From NCBI GenBank assembly GCA_020226215.1, contig CM035225.1:10737868-10801867 (forward strand): 64,000 bases of DNA, written 5' to 3'. The position numbers and the translations under genes were made by a program. Position 1 is the first letter of the stretch. Every line of letters begins with the position of its first letter. The DNA comes from Sindora glabra. Taxonomy: Eukaryota > Streptophyta > Magnoliopsida > Fabales > Fabaceae. Of the stretch, positions 1 through 11,757 are shown piece after piece. The notes under the pieces are model-generated. The model saw only the letters and a list, made by a program, of their open reading frames with translations, was not told the origin of the DNA and did not search any database.

Positions 1-1331
1 CTAATTTAGTTTGGAAACAACAAGGATTTTTGAATGCCAAAAAATAGAATTAAAGAGTAAGAAATAATAATCTTATAAATTAAAAATAAAAAATAAAAGT
101 AGAGTTTACTCACAGTAAAAAAAATTTTGATTCAAAGGATTATGCATTAATCTATTGATTTATCATCGACCATAAAATATAAATAATTCTTAATTAACTA
201 TTTAATTATAAAAATAACCTAAAAACCCATAATTATTCCTAAATTTCCATTTTAATATGATTAGAATTAACAAATTGAAATCAATCAATTAAATCCAATC
301 CTTATTAAAACCTAATCGAACTTGATTGAAATAAAAATAAAAATAAAAGAAATACAATGACAAATCATGAGGCCTATCCTTTAATTCATCTACCAAAAAA
401 AAAATACTTGAATTAATTTATAACTACAAAAATAGCTTAATTAATCACTTCAAAAACAATCACATAAATAATTGACTAATGGATTCATTATAGAAAACTA
501 TCTATGCAATCATCGTAAAAGAGATAGATGAATAGAGATAATTAATTAAACATAAAAGATAAGGAACAACATCTCAAAATCAATTAGAAAAAAGTATATC
601 AAATCCTTTGAACTAGAAAGAGGGAGTTTAGTTATTTATAGCTTGAAAGCTTAAATACCAAGAGAAGAAAAACTCTATTTTGTTAACTGCTAAATTACCT
701 TTAATTGGTTGCATTTTTACCCTATATATACCTCTTAATTTTACATTGCTAGGTTATAAACACTTAGGATTGACTTTTAGCTAATTAATGGACTAAACTT
801 TTTTCATTTGGAGGTCTATAGCCCAAGTTATAACCTAAACACCAAAATAAGTACAAAGTTATCTAATTCATGTCATTCTAGTTAAGGTTGATTTTCCACC
901 TTTAAGATGACATTATTTTAACTCCAAAAACTTAGAAATATTATGATTTTGGTCTTATCTAACTTAAAGTACTATAATTTTATAATTTGGGCTTCTAAAA
1001 CTTAAGTTATGAGCTAAATAATAAGGAAAGGTCAAGTCCACTATACAAAGTTAGCACCATGTACATGGATAGCACCAAATGTTTGAATTGGCTCTTTAAT
1101 TCTTTTAGATTTCCATCTATATAAAGATCAACCCAAATTAGAGTTCAAAGCTCAAGTTATTACTAAAAATCTAAAATAGTATTAAATTTCTACAATTAGT
1201 CATTATTTTCTATTTAACTTAAAACTCATGAATTATTCTAAAATAAGCCTAGATCTATTAAAATAAGTACAATTATACCCTAAAAGACCTAAATATAGGG
1301 CAAAACAAGGATAAAATATTATATATATTAA
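1..1331 (-). repeat. Athila-like LTR (family C), copy C-, cut by window start
   Basis: From about 560 to 1331 this is the reverse complement of the sequence from 52785 to about 53430, at clearly recognisable though diverged similarity. Both share the U3 start (TTAATATATATA here, TGATATAAATA there), then blocks such as the stretch about cpm 'ACTTGAGCTTTG' and 'TTGATCTTTATATA'. The LTR reads on the minus strand and its 5' terminus lies at about 1331, where the G1 integrase remnant resumes. Bases 1-560 are AT-rich and carry leader-like sequence of the same LTR as far as I can judge. The other terminus and the matching target duplication lie outside the window, so whether this is a solo LTR or one end of an element cannot be told. 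Confidence 0.65.
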
Positions 1332-1336
1332 CTATT

Positions 1337-2799
1337 TCCAATTGATCTCAAATGACTTGAATTTTTTCTATTGCTATTAGTCACTAAGTTTGATACCAAG
1401 AATCTAGCTTCCCCTAGGTCAAACCATTTTATCAGAGAACAACATTTCCATCCATAAAATGCTTCATAAAGTGTCATTTAGATGTTGAATTGATAACTAT
1501 TGTTATAAATGAATTTGATTAATGACAGATATTTTTGCTATATTCCTTCAAACTCCAAACTACAAGCTCTAAGCATATCCTCTAATATTTGAATAGTTTT
1601 TTTGGATTATCCATTGATTTACAGATAGAAAGCAATGTTAAATTGTAGTTGAATTCTTAATGCCTATTAAAAAGATTGCCAAAAGTGGAATGTCATGATC
1701 TAACATAATTGTGAATGGAACTCTATGCAATGGCATGATTTTATTGGGGATATACTTGGATGTATTCAGTTATTACGAATGTAGTTCTAATAGTTAGGAA
1801 ATGTACAAATTTTGTTAATTTGTTAATAATGACCCATATGAAATTATATCCTTTTTGCATTTTTGCTAACTCGATCAAGAATTTTATGGTGATGCTTTTC
1901 CATTTTCACTCCCATATTAAAAGATGTTAACCCATTCAAGCTAGGTGTTGATGTTTCGCTTTCACCTGTTGATAAGTTTTTCACTATGTAGTTTAACATA
2001 TATCTTTTCATTCCCTTCCACTAAAAGAAATCTTTAAATCATGGTATGTTTTTGCTACTCCAAGGTGCATTTTGTAAAGCGAATAATAAGCTTAGTGCAT
2101 TAATTCATTTTGTGCACTTATAAAGACTTAAATTCTTCTTTAATAATGCATCACTACTTTCTTATTGATAGTTATATTAGATTCTAACCCTTCTATTATT
2201 TCTTTCATTAAAGTTACATAACTTGAATCACTCTTCTATGCATTTTTCATCTTTTTATAAGAATTGATTGAATTGCTATATGAGCTAGCATTATACCTAA
2301 ATTTTCGATAGTGTCATTATTGCTTTGTTTGTGGATTTTTTGCTAAGTGCATCTACTATTACATTAGCCTTATTAGGATAATGCAAAATTAAGTAATTAT
2401 AGTCCTTGACTAGCTTTATCCACCTCTTTTGCCTCAAATTGAGATCCTTTTGCTCAATAATATGCTTTAAGCTCTTATGGTCTGTATAGATTTTGGTGGT
2501 CCCTCTTTATAGGTAATGCTTATAGATTTTCAAAGCGAAAATTACTACCTCTATCTCTAAATCATGTGTAGGATAATTTTGCTTATATTTTTTCAATTGT
2601 TAAGAAATGTAAGCTATTACCTTACTATGTTGCATAAGAATGTATCCAAGCCTAATTCTTGATGTTTCACAATACATAACGTAACCTCTAATGCCTAAGA
2701 GAAATGCCAATGCTAGCATTAATATTAAATAAGATTTTAACAATTGAAGCTTGATTTCATATGCATTTGACCATTCAAATTTAACCTTTTTTGTGTTAA
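1337..2799 (-). pseudogene. pol: G1 pol remnant: RNase H and integrase
   Basis: Reading the minus strand from 2799 downward gives the RNase H domain: KVKFEWSNAYE just at the junction, then YCETSRIRLGYILMQ, the NYPTHDLE block, TDHKSLKHI and DLNLRQKRWIKLVKDYN, followed by the linker YPNKANVIVDALSKK at about 2320-2380. Integrase follows: the SINGQS..TIQ.LEDMLRAC block typical of the integrase core end lies at about 1560-1630. RNase H degrades the RNA of the RNA-DNA hybrid and integrase inserts the cDNA. Several stops and small shifts break the frame and no product is expected. The RNase H joins directly to the RT half at 20775 when B+ is removed. The C-terminal part of integrase is cut by LTR C- at about 1331-1337. 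Confidence 0.85.
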
Positions 2800-4037
2800 C
2801 TTGGTAATAAGAAAAATATTTACCATTTTGTTTTCCCCTATTTTATATCTCTTAGTTGTTATATTTACTTAATTTTATAGAATAGACCTTATTTTATATT
2901 TTGTGATCAATTTTATAATATTGTGAATTTATTTGGTAAATGCTAGATTTTAATACTATTTATATTTTTTAGTCATATCTTAGGATCCATATGTTGGATT
3001 GAGGCAAACTTTACATTTTTAGAAAGGTAAAAGAGAGATATACAATTTTTATGTTTTGGTCAAAGCTCAGTTCGGACTTTTTCAAGCCTTTATTTAGCTA
3101 AGAAACTGAAGCACTGTCTTTGTTCCAATTGAACCCATTTTTGTATTTGGGTCATATCTAGAGCTATAGTTGTCCGATTAACTTGAAACTAGCACTTAAA
3201 TTCTCATAAGACACAAGCCTACAAGTTTTATGTTTATGGGTTTCTGAAATTACCTTGATTCCATGGTAAAAAATTGGTTGGAAGTCAGACTTGTAGGAAT
3301 TCATTGCTAAAACTGTTAAAGTTAATCATCTTGTTAAAAATAGATCTGGGCTTTTAAAAATTAGGAAAGCCCCATACTTGTAATCTTAAGAGCCATAAAA
3401 GCCAGGTTCAATAGGGTTTTAGCATAACTAGGTCAAATAAATAAGAGAGAGACTTATTAGACATTCAAAATATACACAGACTCAATAACTTAGCTTTTCT
3501 TTCTTTTCTTGTTTTCAAGCCATGAAAGACTAAAGACTCTTAGTTGATTTAAGGATTATGAAGCTCTTCTCTTTAAGGATTATGAGATCTTGATTAGTAA
3601 TGTTAATTTTTTCCTATTGATTTTCCTTTTTCTACAATTATTTATGATGAATTATTGAGATTGCTTATGTTAAGTGTTGATTTGATATAATTGGTACTCA
3701 ATCTTGTGATTTCTATTCTTTTTCTGTTTGAATATGAAATTATGGTTGATTAATCATGGTTTTACATGTTGGGACAGAGGATTAGGGGATTATTTTAGTG
3801 ACATCTGATTTCATTTCCTAAATTAATTGAATTTTATCTTGAGCTCAATTTTAATCTAGTTTCTGGATTATGGCGATTGCTTAATCCATCTTCTAATCTT
3901 TATTAACCAAACTTTAGGCAATTGTTTAGCATAGAATTCATGGATTATTATAGGGATTTTGGTAATCCATGGTTGAAAATTCAATTGGAGCAATCAAATG
4001 TTTAGTGATATAAGATTAATCCACAATAAGAGTTATT

Positions 4038-5689
4038 TGATTGTGGCTGTCGAACCGGTCAAATTAAATTTTTTAATTCCTAAAAATATTTGCAGCAAAA
4101 ATAGTGGGAACTAGGTCGAACCTTTGAAGATCCTTTTCAATAAGTCTTTATGATTATTTACTAATTATGTTATCAAATGCAGAATGCTACCTAAATAAAA
4201 TGCAATTTATCAATAAACAGAATGCTATCCACTTATGCAATTTATCAAACACAAAACGTGCAGACTAAAGACTATAATGAAAAATAATTAAAAAAATAAT
4301 GTTATATGTTGTGTGTAATTAGAAAATATGCAGAACAAGATGCAAAATTGGGGGGGGGGGTTTGGTTGCACGAATTAAATGATTAATTAACATGAAATTA
4401 AGCTTGAAAAACAAAAGTAAAATAGGGGGAAATCAATGAAATCAAACAGCCAATTCAAGGAATTCAAGGTTTCTTCGAAGAATTAATCACAGATAATTCT
4501 AAATTGAATTTTGCAATTGATTATTTAGCTTTGAATTATCCAAAATCCCTGCTACAATTCATGAATTCTACGCAAGGCAATCGCCTAGGATTTGATTGAT
4601 TAAGATTAGCTAAGTTAGACAATCGCCATAACCCCTAAGGTAGATGAAAACCAATTTAAAAATAGAAATCAACCAAATTAAATGAATTAATTTAGAATCC
4701 TAAATTAATCATTCATCCCCTTTTCTCTCATGAAAAATTCTAATTAATCCACCAAAATTTACTACCAATTTAGATTAAAAACATAACTTACAGAATTGAA
4801 CAAAGATTATATCAAATCAATATCCAAGTCAATAGATCATGCAAATCAGAAAAGATAGATGAGGAAAAAGGAAAAGCAATTACAGTTATCACCATACAAA
4901 CCAAGATCTCATAATTCTAAGGAAGAAGAACCTCAAATTTTCTTGAATTAACTCAGAGAATTAGCCTTCCACTAGAGAAAAAACTTAAGAACAATAGAAA
5001 TTAGGAAATTGCCTAGTTCTCTCTCCCCCTCACGTTCTAATTCTGTAACCTCTTTGTTTACAACCATAGAGGCCTAATTAGGACTGTCCCTAAACTACAA
5101 ACTTGTATCCTAATATCTTAGGAAACTACCCACAAAATTTCAGCCCAATCAGACATTCCTAACTCAAGTTATAGCCAAAATACTGAAAGTGGTTCAATCC
5201 AGTCTGAGATGAAATAATGAGCCACAATCCATCTTCCTTGGCCTTCAACACAACTCAATTTCTTCAAAAGGGCTTTAGGAATGTTTAGATATGGATTTCA
5301 TGGAGTAATTGGACTTAGCCTTGCATCAATTAATCCCTTGGAGCTTAAGATATGAATTAATCATTGCAACTGGGTCGGGTCTAGGCCTGGACAGCAACTA
5401 TGCTTCGGATTTGAGCTAATCTTTGACATCCAAGATGGAAGAACTGGATTTTATGATCAACATGAAAATTGTAACTCTTTTTCTTATCTTTCCAACGGTG
5501 TATAGATGTCCAAATCCGACATCCGACACTCAAGTTATGACTAAAACACTGAAACAATATAAAAACTCCAGCATTAGGCCCGAAATTCAATTAAGCCCAA
5601 ATTAATGCAAAATAGATTCAATTAAGTATCATCACCACCTAAGGGACCTAAATGTAAGGAAAAATATTAATATAATACTATTCACATCA
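4038..5689 (-). repeat. Athila 3' LTR (1652 bp)
   Basis: On the minus strand it starts TGATGTGAATAG at 5689 and ends ...CCACAATCA at 4038 (TG...CA). It matches the other LTR (15810-20352) almost base for base over long stretches, for example 4440-5040 against 16200-16800, and it shows the empty site for solo LTR E1: GGCCTAATTAGGACTG at about 5068-5090 is uninterrupted here. It contains a run of 11 G on the plus strand at 4350-4360, shorter in the other LTR. The two short frames at 5381-5605 are chance readings of LTR sequence. Confidence 0.92.
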
Positions 5690-5713
5690 AATTCCCGCAC
5701 ACTTATCCCTTGC
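5690..5713 (-). other. Athila polypurine tract
   Basis: Immediately next to the 3' LTR, the minus strand reads GCAAGGGATAAGTGTGCGGG then AATT before the LTR start TGATGTG. It is purine-rich and in the place where plus-strand DNA synthesis is primed. A closely similar motif precedes the family C LTR at 52785, which supports the call. Confidence 0.75.
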
Positions 5714-7543
5714 TCATCCTCAGGCAAGACAAAGAAATTTATTTAAAACTAAAACACAAAAAACTTTACTTTCCAAAAACTTCAAATTCACAAATCCATA
5801 AGCAAAAACTAACCAAAAGTAGCAAGAAACATAGCATATCATGAAGAAAATTCTTGACAAACTTGAAACTTAACCAACACAGCAACTTCATTGAAAAAGA
5901 ATAAATTGAATTGGTAGATTTCTCACAAAATTCACTCTTTAACTCTCTCAAGTGTTTAGGCTAGTGTTTCACTTAAGTTCATTCCATGAATTTGCTCTTC
6001 CATAAGTTTGCTAATCATCTAATCTCCACTACTCAAATCACATGCACAACACAAATCAAAAGGACTTTATTTTTTGTTGTAATGTGACTGAGGCAATGGT
6101 AGAAAAAACAAGGATATGGAAGGTTAAAAACTAAAAAAATCAATAGAGCACTTGAATTTTATATGGGCAATTTATAACACTTACATTCAATCACAACAAA
6201 CCAAATTCAAAATCCAAACACTCATTAACTTCTTTGTGTTATTTATTTATTTATTTATTTTTCAATTCAAAATTGTTCTTTTTCATCATTTTTTTATTTT
6301 TCTTTTATTTTTTAATTTTTTTTCTTTTTTCTTTTTTTTTTGAACTAACCTTTGATGACAACTTTTCACAACACATAAATTCACACACCCCCACACTTAT
6401 TCAAGAACCCATCTCATAAATTTTCAAATGCTCCACTAATCCCTAAAGTTAGGCAAAGACATTTATTTTTAATTAGAAAAATATGCTCATGGGTTAATCA
6501 ATAAAGTAAAGGCAATAAAAGTTCAAGAGGGCTTAACAAAGGTAAAAACATCAAGGTTGGCTTTATGGCTCTAGGTTAAAAGAAAGAAAGAATGCCTTAA
6601 TCATGTTTGTGCATGCATGTGCAAAATATAATCTCAAAAAGATTCAAAGGAAGTTTTAGAGAAACAAATCATGGAAGAACATCATAAAAGAAGGAAAGAA
6701 TATAGCATGAATTTTCAACAAAAGGCTCAAAATCTCACAAGGTGGATTATGCTACCAAATTCAATCTATTAATTCAAAATCCATCACTATATTAATTAAT
6801 TTCAAGAAACAAAAATTATTCATTCAATCATGTTATGAATCTTGTCTATCTTTAATTAAATCCTACTCATGAATGTGCAAAATCTTCATCAATGGAAAGT
6901 GATTAAAAATTACTTAAAATTATTCAAAAAAATGAAAAATAAAATGATTTTTTTAATATATTTGTTTTTTTAAGGAAACAAAAACAGAGACAGTAATGAA
7001 AACAACAGAATTAAAACAGGAACAACAAAAATAGAAAACAGAAACATTAAAAATAGAAATAGAAATATAAAAACTAAAACAGCAGCAAAATTAAAAATAA
7101 AGACAGCAAAAATAGAAACTGCAGAATTAAAACTAAAAATAGTAGAAACAGTAACAAAACAGTAACAAAACAGTGATGAAACAGTAACAATAAAGCAGTA
7201 GAAACAAAAATAACAGCATTAAAACAGAGAAAGCAACATGAAAAATAACAAAAATAGAAACATTAAAAACAGAACCAAAAATAGTAGAAATAGCAATAGA
7301 AACATAAATTCCCCCCCACACTTAAATTTTACATTATCCTCAATGTAAAACACATTAACATCAATAAAAATCATCAAGAAAAGATTAAGGACATGTAAAT
7401 AAAAGAGAAGGTAAGAGAAACAAATCTAAAGTAGCTTAGGTTGCCTCCCAAGAAGTTGTCCTTCTTTAATGTCTTTGGCTAGACATACTCCTCATCATTC
7501 TTTATAGATTAGGGTTGCTAACTTTCAATTCTTCCACCACCAT
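5714..7543 (-). other. Athila 3' non-coding internal region, low complexity
   Basis: About 1.8 kb between the end of pol and the polypurine tract. No frame longer than about 60 codons is credible. The plus strand shows a T-rich stretch (6240-6345) and a long A-rich stretch with recurring ACAG/AATAG words (6970-7310). Some Athila elements carry an env-like frame here; I see none. The short plus-strand frames at 6152-6419 are readings of the T-rich tract. Confidence 0.6.
7308..7326 (-). other. Second polypurine-like motif inside Athila
   Basis: The minus strand reads ATTTAAGTGTGGGGGGGAA. It shares the AAGTGTG..GGGAA core with the tract beside the LTR at 5690. Such central extra tracts occur in Athila and related elements and could prime a second plus strand; function here is inference. 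Confidence 0.45.
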
Positions 7544-8687
7544 TTAGTCTTGCACTCCTTCATGAAAAAGCTTAAGCCTATGGCCATTCACCTTGAATAA
7601 TTTGTTGGAAGTCATGTCTTTAACTTTAACTGCACCATGAGGAAAAACATTAGTAATAACAAATGGTCCATCCCAACGGGAACGGAGTTTGCCCAACATC
7701 AATTTAAGCCTTGAATTAAACAATAAAACTTTTTGGCTAATTTTAAAATTTTTCCTAAGAATGGACTTGTCATGGAATGCCTTTGTTTTCTCTTTGTAAA
7801 GCCTAGAACTCTCATAGGCTTCAAGTCTAAGCTCCTCCAATTCTTGCAATTGTAATTTTTTTCCTCTGCACATGCCTTCAAATCCATGTTGCATCTTTTT
7901 ATGGCCCAAAATGCTCTATGCTCCAACTCAACTGGAAGGTGATAAGCTTTCCCAAAAATAATCCAATAAGGAGAAATCCTAATAGGAGTTTTGTATGTGG
8001 TCCTATAAGCCTAAAGTGCATCATCCAATCTAAGGCTCCAATCTTTTCTATTAGGCTTCACAGTTTTCTCCAAAATTAACTTCACTTCTCTATTGGAAAT
8101 TTTTGCTTATCCATTTGTTTGAGAATGGTATGGAGTGGAAATTCTATGACAAACCCCATATTTCTTCAATAATGCCCTAGTGTGTTATTGTAAAAATGAG
8201 TCCCTTGGTCACTAATCAAAGCACGTGAAATGCCAAACCTGCTAAAAATGTGAGATCTAACAAAATCCACAATAACTTTAGAATCATTAGTTCTGGTGGC
8301 TTTAGCTTCCACCTACTTAGAAACATAATCAATAGCAAGAAGAACGTAAACAAAGCCAAAAGATGAGGGAAAAGGATCCATAAAATTAATGCCCCATACA
8401 TAAAAAATTTCACAAAAAAGCATAAGAGATTGAGGCATCTCATGTTTACGACTTAAATTCCCTATCTTTTGACATTGTTCATAATTTTTATAGAACATCT
8501 AAGCATCATGGAACAAAGTAGGCTAATAGAAACCACAATCTAAAACTTTTCTTGTTGTTCTCTTAGGTTTAAAGTGACTTCCACAAGCATGAGCATGACA
8601 AAATGCAAGTATGGAATGAAACTCAGAATCATGTACACATCTCCTAATTATTTGATCAACATAAAATCTCTACAAATAAAGATCATC
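7544..8687 (-). pseudogene. pol: Athila integrase remnant
   Basis: Minus-strand sequence codes for an Athila-type integrase in several pieces. The zinc-binding N-terminal part lies at about 8440-8687 (motif YEQCQKIGN). The catalytic core starts at 8316-8443 with WGINFMDPFPSSFG and AIDYVSK, where the next codon, normally Trp, is TAG (8313-8315). A second catalytic block, RALISDQGTHF, lies at about 8190-8230. The C-terminal part (7544-7909, 121 codons open) has [26 protein letters not shown] and the FVITNVFPHGAVKV block. The expected third acidic residue region (about 8100) is degraded. Stops and shifts between pieces mean it cannot be made as one protein. Confidence 0.88.
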
Positions 8688-9432
8688 TCACACATAATAC
8701 TTAGCTTCACTTTTAAACTTATCAATTTGAGCTTTAGTGTAATATGCAGGCAACTCATTACGAACTAAATAATTCACTAAATTAACATACCAAGGATCCT
8801 TACCTAGCAGCGAAAAAAGCTGTTCATCTGGAAAGGTGTCATGGATGGTAAGAGTGTTTGCATCTCTTGAAATTCTGCTCAAATGGTTAGCTACTAAATT
8901 TTCAACACCACTTCTATCTCTAATCTCAATATCAAACTCTTGCAAGAGCAACATTCATCTAATCAAACGGGGTTTTGCCTCCAGTTTCTTTAAAAGGAAC
9001 TTTAAAGTTGCATGATCAAAAAACACAATTACCTTAGAACTAAGCAAATATGATCTAAACTTATCTAAAGCAAAAATAATGGCTAAAAGTTCTTTTTCGG
9101 TTATGGTGTAGTTTGCTTGGGCAGCATCCAAAGTCCTTGAAGCATAGTAAATCACATGAGGTTGTTTGCCCACTTTTTATGCAAGAACAGCTCCAATTGC
9201 ATAGTTAGAAGCATCACACATCAACTCAAAAGGTGAATCCCAAGATGGTGGCTGAATGATGGGAGTAGTGGTAAGAGCTTGCTTCAACTTATCAAAAGCT
9301 TCCTTGCAAGGTTGATCAAAATTGAATTCTATTTCTTTTTGGAGCAATTTGGACAATGGAAGAGCTATCTTGCTGAAATCTCTTATGAACCTTCTATAGA
9401 AACCTGCATGACTAAGAAAAGAATGCACTTCT
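8688..9432 (-). pseudogene. pol: Athila RNase H and RT/RNase H linker remnant
   Basis: Three successive minus-strand pieces in the same reading frame: 9177-9428 (SFLSHAGFYRRFIRDFSKIA, the RT thumb/connection), 8955-9173 (YYASRTLDAAQANYTITEKE and KFRSYLLSSKVIVF, the RNase H core) and 8688-8954 (LLLQEFDIEIRDRSG, LVANHLSR). They are separated only by single stops: TAA at 9177-9179, where a Gln is usual, and TGA at 8955-8957, where a Trp is usual. Both are C-to-T type changes. The Asp of the usual TDH motif is kept but Thr is Phe. The upstream side is cut off from RT by solo LTR D1. Confidence 0.9.
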
Positions 9433-10877
9433 TGTTAGTGTATATGCCCTAAAACCAATTATATTGGTGATTGTAATTTTGAATCATGTTATTTTAATGG
9501 CAATTCCAATTATTATATTTATATATATTATCTGCGTAATATATTTAATTATAATAATAACCTTAGAATAATTGTATTCTTAAATGTCCCTAGTCATATA
9601 TCATTGTGGATTAGGTTGCTTTGATATGTTAAGACTAGCATGTGTGAAGACTTATATGGGATATTAAGTTTACACATGAGTACAAGTTAGAGAACTTGTA
9701 TACTGGACCGACCCATATTAAGAACACTACATGGATCGTTATATGAGTGTCATAAGTGGTTCTTAGTTATCATTATTAATATGGTCCTTTGACCTGAGAT
9801 TACCAAGGTTCCCTACATGTGAGTTTCATATTTTGATACTATTCTATGTCACTAATGGTTAGGTGAATGCAAGGGTAGATATTGGATATGTCACATATCA
9901 TGCGGAGGGGTTTGTGTGATCAAGATGGGATTTGTCCCTCCTATATAACAGGAGTAACATCTATGGGCCCCTTGATTAAGTAAAGCTAAGAAAATGCATG
10001 GCCATGCTCAGATGAATTGACATGAGATGTCGATTACATTTGTTTCAGTCAGCTTACTTAGGAATCAAGAAACCTCAAGATTGGGCTATATGGGAATGAC
10101 ACGGTCCATGTCTCGTGCTCAATCTAGATGTATAGGACAAAAGGACATAAATGATGATCACGTGTAAAGGTTTAGTCAAATCACCGACTTTCTCATTACT
10201 TGGGTAACAATGATGTGTTGCTAGACACCAATCTTTGTTTATGATCATTAATATGATTAATGGTCATTGCCAACGTAATGAGAGCTTGTAGGGTCGCACA
10301 CTTAGAGCTTAGTGAATTTGGAATTAATGGACCAAATTGTTTGGGCTTAATATTTGGGAATTCATGTTATAATTATAAGGCCCAATAGTAAGCCTATAAT
10401 TATACATGGAATAAGGCCCAAATAGGTTAGGTTTTTCTATGCACCTATTTAAATAGGCTTATTGGGTAATAATAGGATTACTATTATTCTTCACGCACCC
10501 TAAGTAAAAGCATAGAAAAACCCTAGCCACTCTCCTTGACCAAAATCTCTGAAAAAGGCGTAGCTAGCACTACGAGATCTAAGGAGATCAATTCCAACCG
10601 GTGGTGTAGCGGACATTCATCAGTGATTCACGGGTTCGTGTGGATACCACAGAGGTGCAGCCACATAAACGTTGTACTGGTGATCTGATTTACTGGTTTC
10701 CATTCCGGTTCGTGATTTGGAAGCAGATCGGACTTGGTGTAGCGGTCAGAAGAATTTTGCCGAAAGGTATAAACCCTAATCCCTAATCTATGGCGTTCTA
10801 AATTCGCATGGATCCTTGGTGGAAATCGTGCAAAAAGTTTTATTCTGCTGTGCATGTATGATGCGCGATTTCCAGCA
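9433..10877 (+). repeat. Solo LTR D1 (copia-type family D, 1445 bp)
   Basis: Starts TGTTAGTGTATATGCCC and ends TTTCCAGCA, with the 5-bp duplication CTTCT on both sides (9428-9432, 10878-10882). It splits the Athila pol between LPYPTYV and HSFLSHAG; removing it and one duplication restores the frame. Its start fits copia elements whose LTR follows an AGTGGGAGAT tract. A TATA-like CCTATTTAAATAGG lies at 10444-10457. Copies of the same family, in reverse, are D2 (28339-29717) and D3 (33553-37418). No internal region is present, so it is a solo LTR. A short minus-strand frame at 10628-10885 is incidental. Confidence 0.93.
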
Positions 10878-11757
10878 CTTCTCACACATAAGTGGGGTAA
10901 GGCAAAGTGAAAATCACATCAATCTTAGTAGGATTTACTTCAATGCCTTTGTTACTGATTATATGTCCTAGAACTATGCCATGCTCTACCATGAAATGAC
11001 ATTTTTCAAAATTCAACACAAGATTTGTTTCAATGCATTTATCTAACACCCTAGAAAGATTATGCAAGCATGCATCAAAGGAAGAACTATAAATAAAAAA
11101 ATCATCCATAAAAACTTTAATGTAATCTTCTAAGAATTCAGAAAAGATGCTCACCATACACCTTTGGAATGTAACAGGTGCATTGCATAAGCCAAAGGGC
11201 ATCTTCCTACAAGCAAAAGTGCCAAAAGGACATGTGAATGTTATCTTCTCTTGATCTTCTAGTGCAATGTGAATTTGAAAATAACTAGTGTAGCCATCCA
11301 AGAAACAATAATATGATTTTCCAGCTAATCTCTTAAGCATTTGATCAATGAAAGGTAGAGGAAAGTGGTCTTTTCTAGTTGCTTGATTGGGTTTCCTATA
11401 ATCAATGCACACTCTCCAACTATTCTGCACTCTAGTGGGCAGCAAGTCATTGTTCTAGTTTTTGATGACTGTCAAGCCACTTTTCTTAGGAACAACTTGG
11501 ACTGGACTCACCCACTTGTTGTTTAAAATTGGATATATAATTCTTGCCTCCAAAAGCTTAGTGATCTCCTTCTTTACCACGTCCAAAATCAGGGGGTTAA
11601 GTCTCCTTTATGGTTGTCTCACTGGCTTGGCTTCTTCTTCTAGCAGAATTCTGTGCATACATGTTGAAGGATTAATTCCAGGAAGGTCTGTAAGTGTCTA
11701 CCCTATTGCTTATTTGTGAGCTCTTAAAATCTGCAATAATCTCTCTTCTTGGTCAGG
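10878..11757 (-). pseudogene. pol: Athila reverse transcriptase remnant
   Basis: The minus strand from 11757 downward gives the pro/RT linker (DLPGINPSTCMHRILLEE, then KEITKLLEARIIYP), broken by a few stops. From 11445 it is open for 187 codons to the D1 junction. That stretch holds RVCIDYRKPNQATRKDHFPL, FLDGYTSYFQIHIA, MPFGLCNAPVTFQR, the catalytic box VFMDD (about 11099-11113) and NFEKCHFMV. Both active-site Asp residues are present. A TAG at 11455-11457 lies just upstream of the open part. It copies element RNA to DNA in cytoplasmic particles in active relatives; here the domain is split by D1 and separated from its neighbours by stops. Confidence 0.92.

Noticed and set aside
6152..6419. 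Phe/Leu/Ile-rich plus-strand frames resembling membrane proteins
   Set aside because: They read the T-rich tract of the Athila 3' non-coding region; no family motif and the two frames overlap out of phase.
9433..10877. D1 as an intron or host insertion in Athila
   Set aside because: TG...CA ends, a perfect 5-bp duplication and two further copies elsewhere identify it as an LTR.
10628..10885. Minus-strand 85-codon frame MRSAGNRASYMHSR...
   Set aside because: Lies in solo LTR D1 and crosses its end into Athila; not kept in D3.
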